From contig OW568871.1 of the NCBI GenBank assembly GCA_938743325.2, positions 434,001 to 498,000 on the forward strand: DNA of 64,000 nt. The letters are read 5' to 3'. The notes under the pieces are model-generated. The model did no database searches, had not been told where the DNA came from, and was given only the letters and a program-made list of their open reading frames with translations. The DNA comes from Pycnococcus provasolii (lineage: Eukaryota > Chlorophyta > Pseudoscourfieldiophyceae > Pseudoscourfieldiales > Pycnococcaceae). Shown in pieces: positions 32,406 to 41,549 of this stretch; position 1 is the stretch's first letter, and the number at the start of each line of letters is the position of its first letter. The translations under genes were made by a program, and so were the position numbers.

Positions 32406-33788
32406 TCATTCAAACACCAACGGAAGAGTTATATCCGTATGCCCTTCGCTGCTTGGAAATGGGCCGCTCGAAGACAACGCGTCCACGATAGCCTTTTCCA
32501 CCGCTTGTTGCTCCTCGACGACGTCATCTGAGCCAGGATGCGCTTTCAGATTGCTTGCGAGCACACGAACTTCCGTCGGTGTACCACCCTCCGCGCCGAT
32601 GCGCATACGCACGCTGCAGATGCCCACGATGGGTGCATACATGTCCGGATCAGATAGCATGCTGAACAGCGGCTCGAGCGCTACATTGATGATCTCCGCG
32701 ACCGAATCTTCTAGACCCCCGTCAGCTGTCGCCAGCGCGCCTTCGTAAAACGGCGTGGGTGCAGAAAACCAGCCGTGCAGCACCAGCCTGCCCTTGCGTA
32801 CGTCGCGTGTGCCTCGCACTTCGCGCACGCCGTGAGGTACGCGCGGGTCAAACACGGTGAGGCGGTTGAAGTGCGGCTGAATCATTTCGACGATTCCATC
32901 CTGGTTCAAACCCGTCTCTGACATTTTGGCCGCCCCTCCGTCGAACCATCCACGCCAATAGTCAAGAGTCTCGGCGCGTAGCATCTGCGTCTCTCCACCA
33001 GTGAACTCAGGCCTGGTGTTTTCGTCCCACTCCGTTAGCGAGTAGACGAATGCCCACGGTCCATGCGGCACGTCCGCGTGGAGGTGCTGCACGCATCCAT
33101 CGACGTAGCAGCTGAGCCATACGGGCGTCATTGCGGAGCATCCAAGTTCTCGTTCTGCGAACTGTATGAGCGCCGCTTCGATTTCGTCCCAACCTGAAGT
33201 TCTGAAGAAGTTGTCTGCAGGCGTTCTCAGTAAAGTGTACTGGTCAGGCACGTGCCAGTAGTCCCATACGAATCGTTCGGCAGATAGAGACGCTGGCTTG
33301 GGTTCGAATGTGTCAAGAAAGTGTTGGCGCAGTGCTTGTGCTTGCTTTGCAGGCACGAACGCGTCGCGAATAATTACGCTTGACGACAGATGAGTCGACC
33401 CCTGAGTCGCTGCTTCTCCTGCTGCTGCTGCTGCTGATGATGACGACGAAGATGGTGTTACCGCACGCACCGCACCAGCACGCGTCATATTAAGACCCTG
33501 GGGTTGTTGTTTCAACGCATGTTTCTTTTGCTGCACGTATGTCTTCATGTGTTGTTTCAATCCCACTGCTTTCAGACTTTTTCTTGGACCAGAGGCACCA
33601 GAGGCACCAGAGGCACCAGACATACATCGACGAGGAGACATAGGACCCCTAACCCGACCAATATGTAGTCGCTGAAATAACAGCGACGACGACGACGACG
33701 ACGCCGATGACGACGCCGACGACCCACAAAGCCTGCACGAAGAAAAACCCGCCATGGTCGCCCTACAGAGTTTGCTGAGGCTCGCCAT
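32406..33788 (-). CDS. 2-oxoglutarate/Fe(II) oxygenase with a TonB-C-like C-terminus, probably mitochondrial
   Basis: This is a 460-residue protein from ATG 33788 (a second ATG is 11 codons on). The first 60 residues are Ser/Arg/Cys-rich with few acids, like an organelle presequence. The catalytic jelly-roll shows the iron ligands H237-x-D239 (HLHAD) and H319 (DPRVPHGVREV), with R334 or R331 as the 2-oxoglutarate anchor before LVLHGWF. Relatives hydroxylate proline or other residues. After the oxygenase fold, residues about 375-460 (GICSVRMRIGAEGGTPTEV... AIVDALSS... ITLPLVFE) match the pattern of TonB/AgmX C-terminal domains, an odd partner in a eukaryote. It converges on the protease gene across 127 bp. 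Confidence 0.82.
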   Translation of the reverse strand: MASLSKLCRATMAGFSSCRLCGSSASSSASSSSSSLLFQRLHIGRVRGPMSPRRCMSGASGASGASGPRKSLKAVGLKQHMKTYVQQKKHALKQQPQGLNMTRAGAVRAVTPSSSSSSAAAAAGEAATQGSTHLSSSVIIRDAFVPAKQAQALRQHFLDTFEPKPASLSAERFVWDYWHVPDQYTLLRTPADNFFRTSGWDEIEAALIQFAERELGCSAMTPVWLSCYVDGCVQHLHADVPHGPWAFVYSLTEWDENTRPEFTGGETQMLRAETLDYWRGWFDGGAAKMSETGLNQDGIVEMIQPHFNRLTVFDPRVPHGVREVRGTRDVRKGRLVLHGWFSAPTPFYEGALATADGGLEDSVAEIINVALEPLFSMLSDPDMYAPIVGICSVRMRIGAEGGTPTEVRVLASNLKAHPGSDDVVEEQQAVEKAIVDALSSSGPFPSSEGHTDITLPLVFE

Positions 33789-33845
33789 AGAAACTTTAAT
33801 GGAGGAATTATTTTACCCCCCCGGAGCGCCCGGAGGATCCCGAGG

Positions 33846-33912
33846 ATTAGGGTTAGGGTTAGGGTTAGGGCTCGGGTTAGGGTTTGGGTTAGGGTTCGGG
33901 TTCGGGTTCGGG
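33846..33912 (+). repeat. Degenerate TTAGGG array
   Basis: Four perfect TTAGGG units are followed by TCGGG and TTTGGG variants and ending TTCGGG. It lies 58-124 bp before the start of the 2-oxoglutarate oxygenase gene, in whose sense it reads CCCTAA. Confidence 0.9.
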
Positions 33913-33975
33913 AATGGTTGGTGTTGTTGTTGTTGGTGGTGGTGGTGTTGTTTTAGAAAAGGTTGTATATAAGTG

Positions 33976-34389
33976 TTACACGAGCGGCACGACGCTCCTG
34001 AATGCGTCGACGAAGCTCTTCAAACGACCCTGGTACAGTGTCCCCTTCGGCTTCAAAAATATTACGCCACGAACGCCCTCAGCCTTCGCGCGCAAACCAA
34101 GCGCCTCGCCCACCGCCGCGCACGCCTGCACGTCCCTCAACGAAGTCGCACCCTTGCTCTCCAGCGCGCCTTTCAAGTCCAAATCCGCCGCCGACGCGCG
34201 CGCGACGAGTCCCTCTGGCGTCGTATCTGGTGACGCGCCGCGTTCTGCGCTCATGGCGATTTTCGTCACTTTGCCCGATACAGGCTTAGCGCCTGGGCGG
34301 ATGAACACGTCCAGGATGTATTCGCTGTTAGGAAGTTTCAGCTTACGCGACCACTTGCCTGGTCCTCTCAGTAAGGCGGAGGCGTGCAT
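33976..34389 (-). CDS. Ribosomal protein uL18-like (organellar type)
   Basis: This is a 137-residue protein from the first ATG at 34389; the frame upstream uses TTG. The C-terminal half, with DVQACAAVGEALGLRAKAEGV, GVIFLKPKGTLYQGRLKSF and a final DAFRSVVPLV, follows the bacterial/organellar uL18 pattern (A-x2-VG-x2-LA-x-RA-x2-GI...GRVKA-x-ADAxR). There uL18 binds 5S rRNA or, in mitochondria, the equivalent site. The N-terminus (KWSRKLKLPNSEYIL) is basic. Whether it goes to mitochondrion or plastid is not clear. The match is by pattern; the middle (residues 40-90) is divergent. Confidence 0.55.
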   Translation of the reverse strand: MHASALLRGPGKWSRKLKLPNSEYILDVFIRPGAKPVSGKVTKIAMSAERGASPDTTPEGLVARASAADLDLKGALESKGATSLRDVQACAAVGEALGLRAKAEGVRGVIFLKPKGTLYQGRLKSFVDAFRSVVPLV

Positions 34390-34741
34390 GAGGCACACAA
34401 CACAACACGACAAGGGTTAGAGAACACTTTGAGAGCGAGATCCAACACCACGAGCAACACCACGAACGACGACGGCGGCGACGACGACGTGACCCTGGGG
34501 AGAATGGCAAAAAAAAAAGGGCGACGGGAGGGGAGGGGAGGGAGGAGGGGGGAAATCAAGCAACAGACCTAACCTTAAACCCGACCCGGTAACCCTAATC
34601 CTAACCCTAACCCTAATCCTTGTTCACCTCACTGAAGGGTACAGTATACATACTTCACCTTAGATTAGGGCCTACGAAACAAAACATAGTCCTTACTCTT
34701 ATGGATAGTCTTAGCTTAAGTAAGTTTTTTTGATTTTTCTT
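34390..34741. promoter_or_regulatory. Tandem spacer with ACCCGGTA and a CCCTAA array
   Basis: This lies upstream of the uL18-like gene and downstream of the next coiled-coil gene. It has an A-run with GGGA repeats (34508-34553), ACCCGGTA at 34584-34591 and CCCTAA/CCCTAATCC units to about 34619, the same pairing as at 4479-4510. Confidence 0.45.
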
Positions 34742-37015
34742 TCAGGCAGGTTCGTCGAAAGTCACCGTCTTTTCAACGTCCAACGCATAGCCGTGCTTCG
34801 TCAAAACTTCGCGCAAGTCGGCAAGAAGGGGCTCGTTCGCATCAGCCGCTGCAGCTGCAGATCTGGATGAGAGGAAGTTCCGAGCAAGTGACTTCGCGTA
34901 CTGCTTTTCGGTATCGAGAGAGAACTTCAACGTTTCATTCTCATCCTGCAAACGTTTGACGACTTCCGCGAGGTCAAAGTTCATTTGACCAAGCTCCGAA
35001 TTCAACATCTGTTCCTCGGACTGAGCTGGCGCTGCAGCTGGAGCACCGCCGCCGCCGTACACGCTCGCGAGGCGCTGCGAGATCCGTTCGAGCAGTCGCG
35101 TGCTCGATCGTAGCAACATCTCGGTCAGTCCACTCTCACGGCGTGAACCATTGCCCGTGGTGTATATGGATCGGCGCATGTCTGTCCAGTCAAGGTTGCC
35201 TCCAAGTTCCACGCCGAGCAAGCTGCCCTGTGCAGTGCTCGCGCCGAATGCCGACCGCAACGCCGTGGCGTGGCGGTCACATCCCGCCTGCAGCCGCAAC
35301 ACGCGCTTCGTCGCGCGCTCGATGTCATCGCTTAGCCGTGTAAGATCGCCTCGCTCTGTCGCCAAGTCATCCCCAGAAAGCCCCGCAAGCAGTTCCTTGC
35401 AGGACACCATCACCTTCCTTGCATTCTCCAAGGCGCTGTCCGACGATCGCAGTGCGCTGGCCGCGGCATGGCTCTCCGCCGCCATTGCTGTTAAGCCGAG
35501 CGCGTCGAGAACGTATTCCGCCTGCACATCTTCATTGACGAAGCCGTCTCCATCTTGCTCAGCCGGCAACCCTGCCCCAGCTGGCGCACCAGCAGCTGCT
35601 GCTGCCAAAGATTCGGCGTCAGCGACAGATTTGCGTCGCGTGCTGATGCTCTTCGCTTCCAGCAGCGTGGATACAGCGGTGCGCCCCCAATCCGAGCTCA
35701 CGCCCACACCCCAAAAGCTTCCTGTTGCGCCGCCGGGATTGGAATCCGCGCCTCGTCGCTCCAGGTCACGCACACGCGCCTTGTAAGCCTCCGCCACCAT
35801 TTCTGCTTGCCTCGCCTCAGCGCTCACAGCGACAAGTGCCGCGGCAGATGCCTCGAGTTCCTCGAAGCGCTTTAGCACGTCGCGGCGAAAGAGTGGCATG
35901 CGACGGTACATCTCGTGGAAGCAGTGGCGAATCACGCGATGTGCCTCATCGTCGTTTCCTGTTGCGAGCGCATGGCGCACGCTGTTCTCGAGCCTATCTG
36001 TCTCCAGGCGTGCAGCGGGACCGAGGCTGGGGAAGATGACGTCGTCCCAAAGGCTCATCAGCGACTTGCGACTCAGACGAAGTGCACCACGCGCCGCCAC
36101 ACCGAGGAATTGCTCCGAACCCTCTCTCACCTCTGCGACGACGGGTGCACTCGCCTGGCGCAGCGGCGGCGAGGCATCCCCCCAACCGTCTTCGACTGCA
36201 ATATCCTCGGCGAGTGCCTGCAGAGTGTCCTTGTTCGCACCGCCAGTTTGGTGGACGACGAAAGCAGGAGCTGACTTTTCAGACTCCGGCTCCATGAGCT
36301 GGTCGTCAGCCCATAGTGTGCCACCTCGGCTGACCCACGAGCGTGTTGGCGGCGGGCGGGGCATTTGATATGGTTGAGGCTGCTGCGGCAAGTTCTGAAT
36401 TCCTGTGCTGTAGTTGCTTCGACTTGCGGGCGGCCGCAAGTCGGCGTGCACTGACAGGGTTGACTCCCGGCTGACAATGTTTCCCACCACGTATGTTGCG
36501 ACGGGTCCTCGTCGGTATCCGTTGTGCACGGATAGTGCGGGCAGAGGTTCTGCGCCGCTTGGTCCTGAGACAGCAGAGAGTCGGTTGAGCGCCCGTGCCG
36601 ACGCCGGCGGCAGCGCTCCTCCCCCGCGTGCGGAGTTATTCTTCGACGAGGATTTGTCTGGATACAGCGTAGCTGGCGCACGCGTCATGGCTGAAGGGTG
36701 TTGTTTTCTTGAATTCTCGGAAGCTGATTGTGGATTTGTTTTCTTCTTCTGCTGCTGCCCAGAAAAACTTCCCCCCTGAACTGGTGGAGGTGGTGCAACA
36801 TTTCCACCACCACCACCAACACCACCATTCCCTAACCCACCACCGACATCCACGCCCCTTGACACGGCGTGCATTTCAATCCAAGAAGGTTGGTGGTCCA
36901 ACGGCAAGGACATGAATTGCGAGTACACTGTACTTTGATGTTGATGTTGATGTGGAAGTGAATTGTGATGGCCGTTGGTGATGGCGAACCAAACACCTCT
37001 TAAGAGAGCGAGCAT
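34742..37015 (-). CDS. Coiled-coil orphan protein
   Basis: This is a 757-residue protein from ATG 37015; in-frame Mets about 35 and 48 codons on are alternative starts. The N-terminal 250 residues are disordered, with His/Gln, Gly and Ser/Pro-rich runs. From about residue 290 it is helical, with conserved-looking Trp/Phe (SLMSLWDDVIFPSLG, HRVIRHCFHEMYRRMPLF). Heptad stretches follow around 390-430, 530-590 and 660-720 (FDLAEVVKRLQDENETLKFSL). It probably is a structural or scaffold protein, possibly ciliary given other genes here, but I cannot name it. Confidence 0.65.
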   Translation of the reverse strand: MLALLRGVWFAITNGHHNSLPHQHQHQSTVYSQFMSLPLDHQPSWIEMHAVSRGVDVGGGLGNGGVGGGGGNVAPPPPVQGGSFSGQQQKKKTNPQSASENSRKQHPSAMTRAPATLYPDKSSSKNNSARGGGALPPASARALNRLSAVSGPSGAEPLPALSVHNGYRRGPVATYVVGNIVSRESTLSVHADLRPPASRSNYSTGIQNLPQQPQPYQMPRPPPTRSWVSRGGTLWADDQLMEPESEKSAPAFVVHQTGGANKDTLQALAEDIAVEDGWGDASPPLRQASAPVVAEVREGSEQFLGVAARGALRLSRKSLMSLWDDVIFPSLGPAARLETDRLENSVRHALATGNDDEAHRVIRHCFHEMYRRMPLFRRDVLKRFEELEASAAALVAVSAEARQAEMVAEAYKARVRDLERRGADSNPGGATGSFWGVGVSSDWGRTAVSTLLEAKSISTRRKSVADAESLAAAAAGAPAGAGLPAEQDGDGFVNEDVQAEYVLDALGLTAMAAESHAAASALRSSDSALENARKVMVSCKELLAGLSGDDLATERGDLTRLSDDIERATKRVLRLQAGCDRHATALRSAFGASTAQGSLLGVELGGNLDWTDMRRSIYTTGNGSRRESGLTEMLLRSSTRLLERISQRLASVYGGGGAPAAAPAQSEEQMLNSELGQMNFDLAEVVKRLQDENETLKFSLDTEKQYAKSLARNFLSSRSAAAAADANEPLLADLREVLTKHGYALDVEKTVTFDEPA

Positions 37016-37108
37016 GAACTTGAGTTAAGCAGGTCGTAGCGGGCCAGTTCAGGATTCCGACGTAATAATCGCCAATGAGGTTGTCCAAAAGGGAACCGTG
37101 CTTTACCC

Positions 37109-37238
37109 GGTAAACTTTACTGTAAAGGTCCATAAGTACACTGTACACGCCTGGTATACACGCCTGGTACATATACACGCCTGGTATACACGCCTGGTAT
37201 ACACGCCTGGTATACACGCCTGGTATGTAAAGTTTACC
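37109..37238. repeat. Minisatellite enclosed by a perfect 12-bp inverted repeat
   Basis: GGTAAACTTTAC (37109-37120) and its exact reverse complement (37227-37238) flank six copies of a 13-bp unit, TATACACGCCTGG with variants (37142-37223). Confidence 0.85.
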
Positions 37239-37332
37239 TGTTGTATGGAACTGTTGGAACACCTTACCTTGTTGGAACTGTTGTTATTTTGTACCACCCT
37301 ACTTCTATCACATAAAGGCTCGCACATGACCA

Positions 37333-37440
37333 GTGGCGCAACCCACTCACTGGCGCAACCAACTCACTGGCGCAACCAACTCACTGGCGCAACCAACTCA
37401 CTGGCCACTCTGGCGCAACCCAGTAACTCACTGGCGCATT
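37333..37440. repeat. 17-bp tandem repeat
   Basis: About six copies of CACTGGCGCAACCAACT with indels, ending in ACTGGCGCATT. Confidence 0.85.
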
Positions 37441-38034
37441 CCGCAATACCATCTACCATCCGGTACTTACCAACTATTATAGAATATTATGCACCAGGCC
37501 ATCCCTTCGAAGGCCTTGAGTGTCTCTTGAGCCTCTTGAGCCTCTTGAGCCGTCAAGTGGTGGCAAGACCAGTCAAGTGGTCGGCAAGAATAACTAATAA
37601 GCTGCAAGGCACATAAGTTACCGTGTTCGACCGTAGATGGTAGACGACCTTTATCGTGTGCCCTTTCTTATCGTACTTACCGTGCATACATACCACGCTC
37701 ATCAACGGCGTTTGCGAGGTGAACCGGCACAGTAGTACTTATGTAAGTAGTGACTCTACAGTCTACACTCGACGGTTGGCTCATCTCGTGTCTGCGCCCG
37801 TTCATGTGCTGTACTTCTGCTTGCCGAGAGACATCTTTCGCCTTAAACGCATCTCTTGTGTGTCCTCTCAGTTGCGATAGTGGCTGGCTGTTTTCTTGGA
37901 TCACGCGATTTGACAAAAACAACGCACAACAATCATAATAAACTTTAACGGTACTCTGTCAGCCTGTAAACTGTTTTTGTTTGGGACACAAGGCGCTCGG
38001 CACGTAAGAAGAAGCTTCACGTCTGCACAAGCTC

Positions 38035-38414
38035 ATGGCCGAGACACAAACGCAGAGAGCGACGCTCGCAAAGCCGATGTTCGACTACGAACTTTCTGCA
38101 GACGTTTCGCAGGCGTATCGGGAGGTACGAACGACACGTGTGCCTGAAACGCAAACTTCCGTGTCTGGCAAAGAGAAGGAACTCACCAAAACCAACCCAT
38201 CCCTAACAACTCGTTCACGCAGGCTTACTACTCGCGAATTCCAGGTTTGAGGCGCGCTGGCGCAGAGGGAAAGTACTACGTCGAGGACTCGAGCCCTACA
38301 GACATCGGGAGTGTGAGCGTGAGCGAGACTGCGGAACCGGTGCCGCCTCGTGGGTGTCTGATAACACGCAAGTGGAGCAAGAGCTCGCCGCGCGTCTCTC
38401 CCACGCCTTCGTGA
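38035..38414 (+). CDS. Small spliced gene, orphan 93-residue protein
   Basis: Exon 1 is 38035-38124 and exon 2 is 38223-38414, with a 98-nt GT-AG intron (GTACGA...ACGCAG) between codons. The joined product has 93 residues: it runs QAYRE-AYYSRIPGLRR over the junction, then an Asp/Ser/Glu-rich middle and a basic tail (CLITRKWSKSSPR). The spliced frame has balanced composition and GC-rich third positions, whereas reading through the intron stops after 71 residues. A competing open frame (38354-38593) overlaps exon 2 in another phase, and I could not exclude it. Short proteins of this Tyr/Arg type occur among ciliary microtubule inner proteins, but that is only a thought. Confidence 0.45.
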
Positions 38415-39036
38415 CGGCCAACGAAACGCGCGATGACACATACGCACTCATCAGAAAGCTTGTAACATTCCATTTGATCACAGACGCTAAGCTGTTCGCG
38501 CTGCACCGCACGCATTGCGGCCCACCACGGCCGTGCCGAGGCGTTGCGGCGAGCCACCGTTCATGGCCGTCAGCGGCGCTCTCCGTCCGTTAGACATCCG
38601 CGAGACCTTGTGTGAGTTGCGCGTCTGTACAGTCATTCCTGTCCGATCAGAGAGGTGGTCAAGTTGCAAATTCTCCGACCTTGATGATGCCTGTGATATG
38701 CTGTACCTACAGTATAAAATTACCTGTAAAAATAACTTACGTCACGAGCACAGAACACGAGCACGGAACTGTGCAGTTTGTGCGCCTTGTCGCGTCGTCT
38801 TGCACATGGTATAAATAGGTAGTTCTTACAGTAGTTATGGGAATGCTTTTACCACAGGCTGACAGATTATGTACTGTATGTAAGGCCATGTGGAAGGAAT
38901 GAGGTGGTATGTTTACTATGGCGCTGGCGAATAATAATAAGAGGAATAAGAGGTGGCCATCCCCATATCCCATCCCCTCCCTGAGAGAATCTCGCCTCCG
39001 CATCCCGATCCGATCGGCAACCACTCTTTGGTTTCG
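38415..39036. other. Spacer before the Cys-rich protein gene
   Basis: About 620 bp. The first 180 bp keep an open frame overlapping the previous gene's end. The rest is A+T-richer, with TACAGTA/TACTGTA words. No clear gene is seen. Confidence 0.4.
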
Positions 39037-39481
39037 ATGGCGCGCACGTGGCTCCACGCGCTGCTCGCCCTGCTCCTCGTGGTGGCGGTGCCGCAGAGCG
39101 CGCTGGGAGCCCGCGCGCTGGCGCAGGTCGCGACAGATGGTACGAAAAAAGCCTTCAGTACAAAGTTGGTAAGAGGTTTCTAACTAACTAACGCGGTAAC
39201 ACACACATACACACACACGAATAGTTCTTTATCAGAAGCCTGGCCAGACGCTGCAGCAGTTGATGGACTTGAGCAAGGGTGGATATAAGTGTCCCGCCGC
39301 TAGTACTAGGCAGTGTCGTACAAAGATGAGGCGGCACCTCCCTCACCGCATCACGCAGCAGTGCGAGGTTTCAGAGAAGTACTGCGAGTTCGCGAAGCAG
39401 GAGCCTTGGCCTTTGGTGAAGAGGACGAGGTGCGGCGACATTTATCCCGCGCCTTGCGACTGCGGCCCGAACTGCATGTAA
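39037..39481 (+). CDS. Secreted cysteine-rich small protein, one intron
   Basis: Exon 1 is 39037-39168 and exon 2 is 39236-39481, with a 67-nt intron (GTAAGA...TATCAG) in phase 0. The product is 125 residues. Residues 1-25 are a clear signal peptide (a WLHALLALLLVVAVPQSALG core with an AxA-type end). The mature part has eight cysteines, enough for four disulfides, in KCP, RQC, QQC, KYC, RCGD, PCDC and NCM contexts, and many Lys/Arg. An AG 11 nt earlier (39223-39224) would shift frame, so the later acceptor is chosen. The composition resembles secreted Cys-rich peptides (antimicrobial-like, wall or matrix proteins); the family is unknown. Single-exon calling would miss most of it. Confidence 0.65.
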
Positions 39482-40083
39482 AAGCCTCATTTATTTATTT
39501 ATTTTATGATAAAATAATAAATAAACACAAACTTACCACACCACACCATAGCATAGCGCAACGCAACGCCAGAGAAATACGCCAGAGGAATACTGTACGC
39601 CATGCTCAAAGACTAAGATACAGTATCGTAGCAGGCCTCTACGGTAACCCTAACAGGTATAACCCGAACTCGTAACCCTAACCCTGGAACCCTAACCCGA
39701 ACTCCTAACCCTAACCCTAACGTCTATTGGTAACCCGAACTCGTAACCCTAACCCCAAAACCCTATCGTAAAGTGACCCGAACAGGACCCTCTCAGTCTC
39801 TCACCCACCTAAGGCTAAAGGGAACCCCTAAACAGCCTACCCCGGGTACTAAAACTCTGGTTGGATTGGGGATCCGTCCTTGGACCATGTTTATCGTATT
39901 GCTCCCTCCTCCCCGGGTGTTTTGGGACGAGAATTTGGGACGAGCGTTACCCGGATGAGGAATAATAACTGCAGAACATTCTTCCCCATTCTATTCTGTA
40001 TATTTTTCGAACGTTGTTTCTTTGTTGTTGTTGTTTCTGCTAATAAGTAACTAAAGTCTCATCTCATCTCAGGGTCCCACAAG
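39482..40083. promoter_or_regulatory. Spacer with a long degenerate CCCTAA region
   Basis: This has an A+T-rich 3' UTR (ATTTATTTATTT), then 39640-39772 with about twelve CCCTAA words mixed with CCCGAACTCGTAA units. After that come GGGGATCCGTCC (about 39868) and a TTGTTGTTG tract before the ankyrin gene. CATCTCATCTCAG just before its ATG could be a 5' UTR splice acceptor. Confidence 0.45.
39640..39772 (+). repeat. Degenerate CCCTAA array with CCCGAACTCGTAA variants
   Basis: CCCTAA units alternate with a longer unit, roughly AACCCGAACTCGTAACCCTAACCC, present three times. It lies 312-444 bp before the ankyrin gene ATG. Confidence 0.8.
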
Positions 40084-40755
40084 ATGGCGTTCGAAATCAT
40101 GGCGAAGCGCCAGACGGAGATGGAGCAGGCGTACGAGGCGCAGTGGGATAACGGAAAGGGATCGCACCACCCCGACTACGACCCCGAAGCCACAGGAGAC
40201 GACGTCGTCAAAGCGTCGCGAGAAACCGAAGAGCTCTTCAACGCCATTGTGCGCAACGACGTCAAACTCGTCTACAAAAAAATTGAAGAAGGTGCGGACG
40301 TCAACTTCGTCTTCGGGCGCGCGTACCAGTGCCCAGAGGGATACACCCCGCTCATGGCGGCGTGCCACCGTGGACGACTCGAGTGCGTCAAGGCACTGCT
40401 CCGTGCGGGCTCAGACCCCAACTACGTCAACGGCGCCGACGACCTCACGCTCTTCTGGGGAATCGACGGAGGAACGGAAATCATCAAGGTGCTGTACGAG
40501 TACGGAGCGGACTTGGACGCGCGCACAGCGAAGGACTGGACGCCGCTCAGCTACGCAAAGGCGTGCGGAAAGTACGGACTCACGTACGAAAAGGGAATCT
40601 ATCCGGAGGACGTGCTCAAGTACTACGGAGCGACGGAAATGGGGAGCGGACCGCCGGCGCTGGGAACGCGCAGTCCAAGGGAGAGCTACAATCCTGAGAA
40701 CGAGGAGTTCAAGCGTGACCGTAAGAGCTACCAAGACCCGCCCGCACACCCGTAA
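40084..40755 (+). CDS. Ankyrin-repeat protein
   Basis: This is a 223-residue protein from ATG 40084. An N-terminal helical segment (about 1-45) leads into three or four ankyrin repeats at about 48-185. The first is ELFNAIVRNDVKLVYKKIEEGADVNF, the second GYTPLMAACHRGRLECVKALLRAGSDPN, the third LTLFWGIDGGTEIIKVLYEYGADLDA and the last DWTPLSYAKACGK. The tail is charged and Pro-rich. Ankyrin repeats bind proteins; the partner is unknown. Confidence 0.9.
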   Translation: MAFEIMAKRQTEMEQAYEAQWDNGKGSHHPDYDPEATGDDVVKASRETEELFNAIVRNDVKLVYKKIEEGADVNFVFGRAYQCPEGYTPLMAACHRGRLECVKALLRAGSDPNYVNGADDLTLFWGIDGGTEIIKVLYEYGADLDARTAKDWTPLSYAKACGKYGLTYEKGIYPEDVLKYYGATEMGSGPPALGTRSPRESYNPENEEFKRDRKSYQDPPAHP

Positions 40756-41174
40756 GGGTGACGCGCACGTGGGTTGGACCTCTTGCAGCCATGAGAAGGA
40801 ATGTTGCAAGGCACAAGTTGTTGTTACAAAGTCGTGTTTGAATAAACTCTCGTCATAGAATATACATATACACTCCTGGATTGTGTGTGATGATCAGAAA
40901 ATGGCGTTAGTTTGCTTTCTGACTTTGAAGGATTTGTTTCGGTTGAAATGGTACACAGAGTATGTGCACATGCGTTGTACATTTCGCACAAGTGCTCATG
41001 GTTCCGTGTACCGCCCCGAAGGGACGTAGATAAAAACCGAGTTGCTATCGCACTGCTGGCTGACTCTGCGGCTTGATAGAAGACCGCCGGGTCTTAGTAG
41101 CGTGCAAGTCAAACAAACAATGTCAGAGGACGTACCAGGCACACATAAGCAAATGTAGCTCCTGCTATTGATAA
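40756..41174. other. Convergent spacer
   Basis: This holds the 3' ends of the ankyrin and small membrane-protein genes. It has a GTGATGA word followed 31 nt later by CTGA, an 8-bp GGTACAC/GTGTACC inverted pair (about 40949 and 41006), and an AGACC/GGGTCT hairpin near 41082-41096. These could belong to a small structured RNA but are not enough to call one. Confidence 0.35.
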
Positions 41175-41549
41175 TTAGCACGGGCTGTTGTTGCTGTTGC
41201 TGCTGTTGTTGTTCAGTGGGTTCACTGTCAACCTTCCTCCTCCTCCTCCTCCTCCTCCTCCTCCTCCTCCAATCGCGTGCATTTCAAGAACGTGGCTATT
41301 ATTATTATGATCGCCACCACAAGCACCACCTGTTCTCCGATGCTTAATAAGAAGATATGCTGCAACTCCTAAAAGGAGAAATCCGCCAAAGAGCGTCCAT
41401 CCTACAGCCTTCATGAGCACGCCGCCGCCGCCGCCGCCACCAGGCTTGCCGTCTTTATGCCTGGAGTCGTTGCTTCTTCGTTCGTCCCAATTCAAATCGC
41501 CACCATCGTTGCCTCTTGGAGCAGGAGGATTGTCCAAATCACAAGGCTC
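41175..41549 (-). CDS. Small single-pass membrane protein, 5' exon probably missing
   Basis: The frame runs from a stop just upstream through 124 codons to 41175. It has an Asp/Arg/Asn-rich hydrophilic head, a Gly run and one membrane helix (KAVGWTLFGGFLLLGVAAYLLI) followed by KHRRTGG. It ends in a His/Asn stretch, another Gly run (coded by a CTC microsatellite, 41236-41268) and an Asn/Ser tail. There is no ATG before the head: the first ATG is 41414, at the helix. A splice-acceptor-like TTTCTAG sits directly before GAGCCT at 41549, so an upstream exon is likely. The helix followed by basic residues suggests an N-out/C-in anchor. The family is unknown. Confidence 0.4.
   Translation of the reverse strand, partial: EPCDLDNPPAPRGNDGGDLNWDERRSNDSRHKDGKPGGGGGGGVLMKAVGWTLFGGFLLLGVAAYLLIKHRRTGGACGGDHNNNSHVLEMHAIGGGGGGGGGGGGRLTVNPLNNNSSNSNNSPC
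41236..41268. repeat. CTC microsatellite
   Basis: An eleven-unit CTC (GGA on minus) run coding poly-Gly in the small membrane protein. Confidence 0.85.

Larger units (their letters stand above)
37016..38034. other. Repeat-rich A+T-rich spacer
   Basis: This 1-kb spacer between divergent genes holds ACCCGGTA at 37105-37112, 90 bp before the minus-strand start. It also has a 13-bp minisatellite inside a 12-bp inverted repeat (37109-37238), a 17-bp tandem array (37333-37440) and a 10-bp array (37519-37547). The remaining 480 bp show no gene. Confidence 0.6.

Noticed and set aside
40880-41130. C/D snoRNA or other structured RNA
   Set aside because: GTGATGA and CTGA words and two small hairpins exist, but spacing and terminal stems do not fit a standard box C/D RNA.
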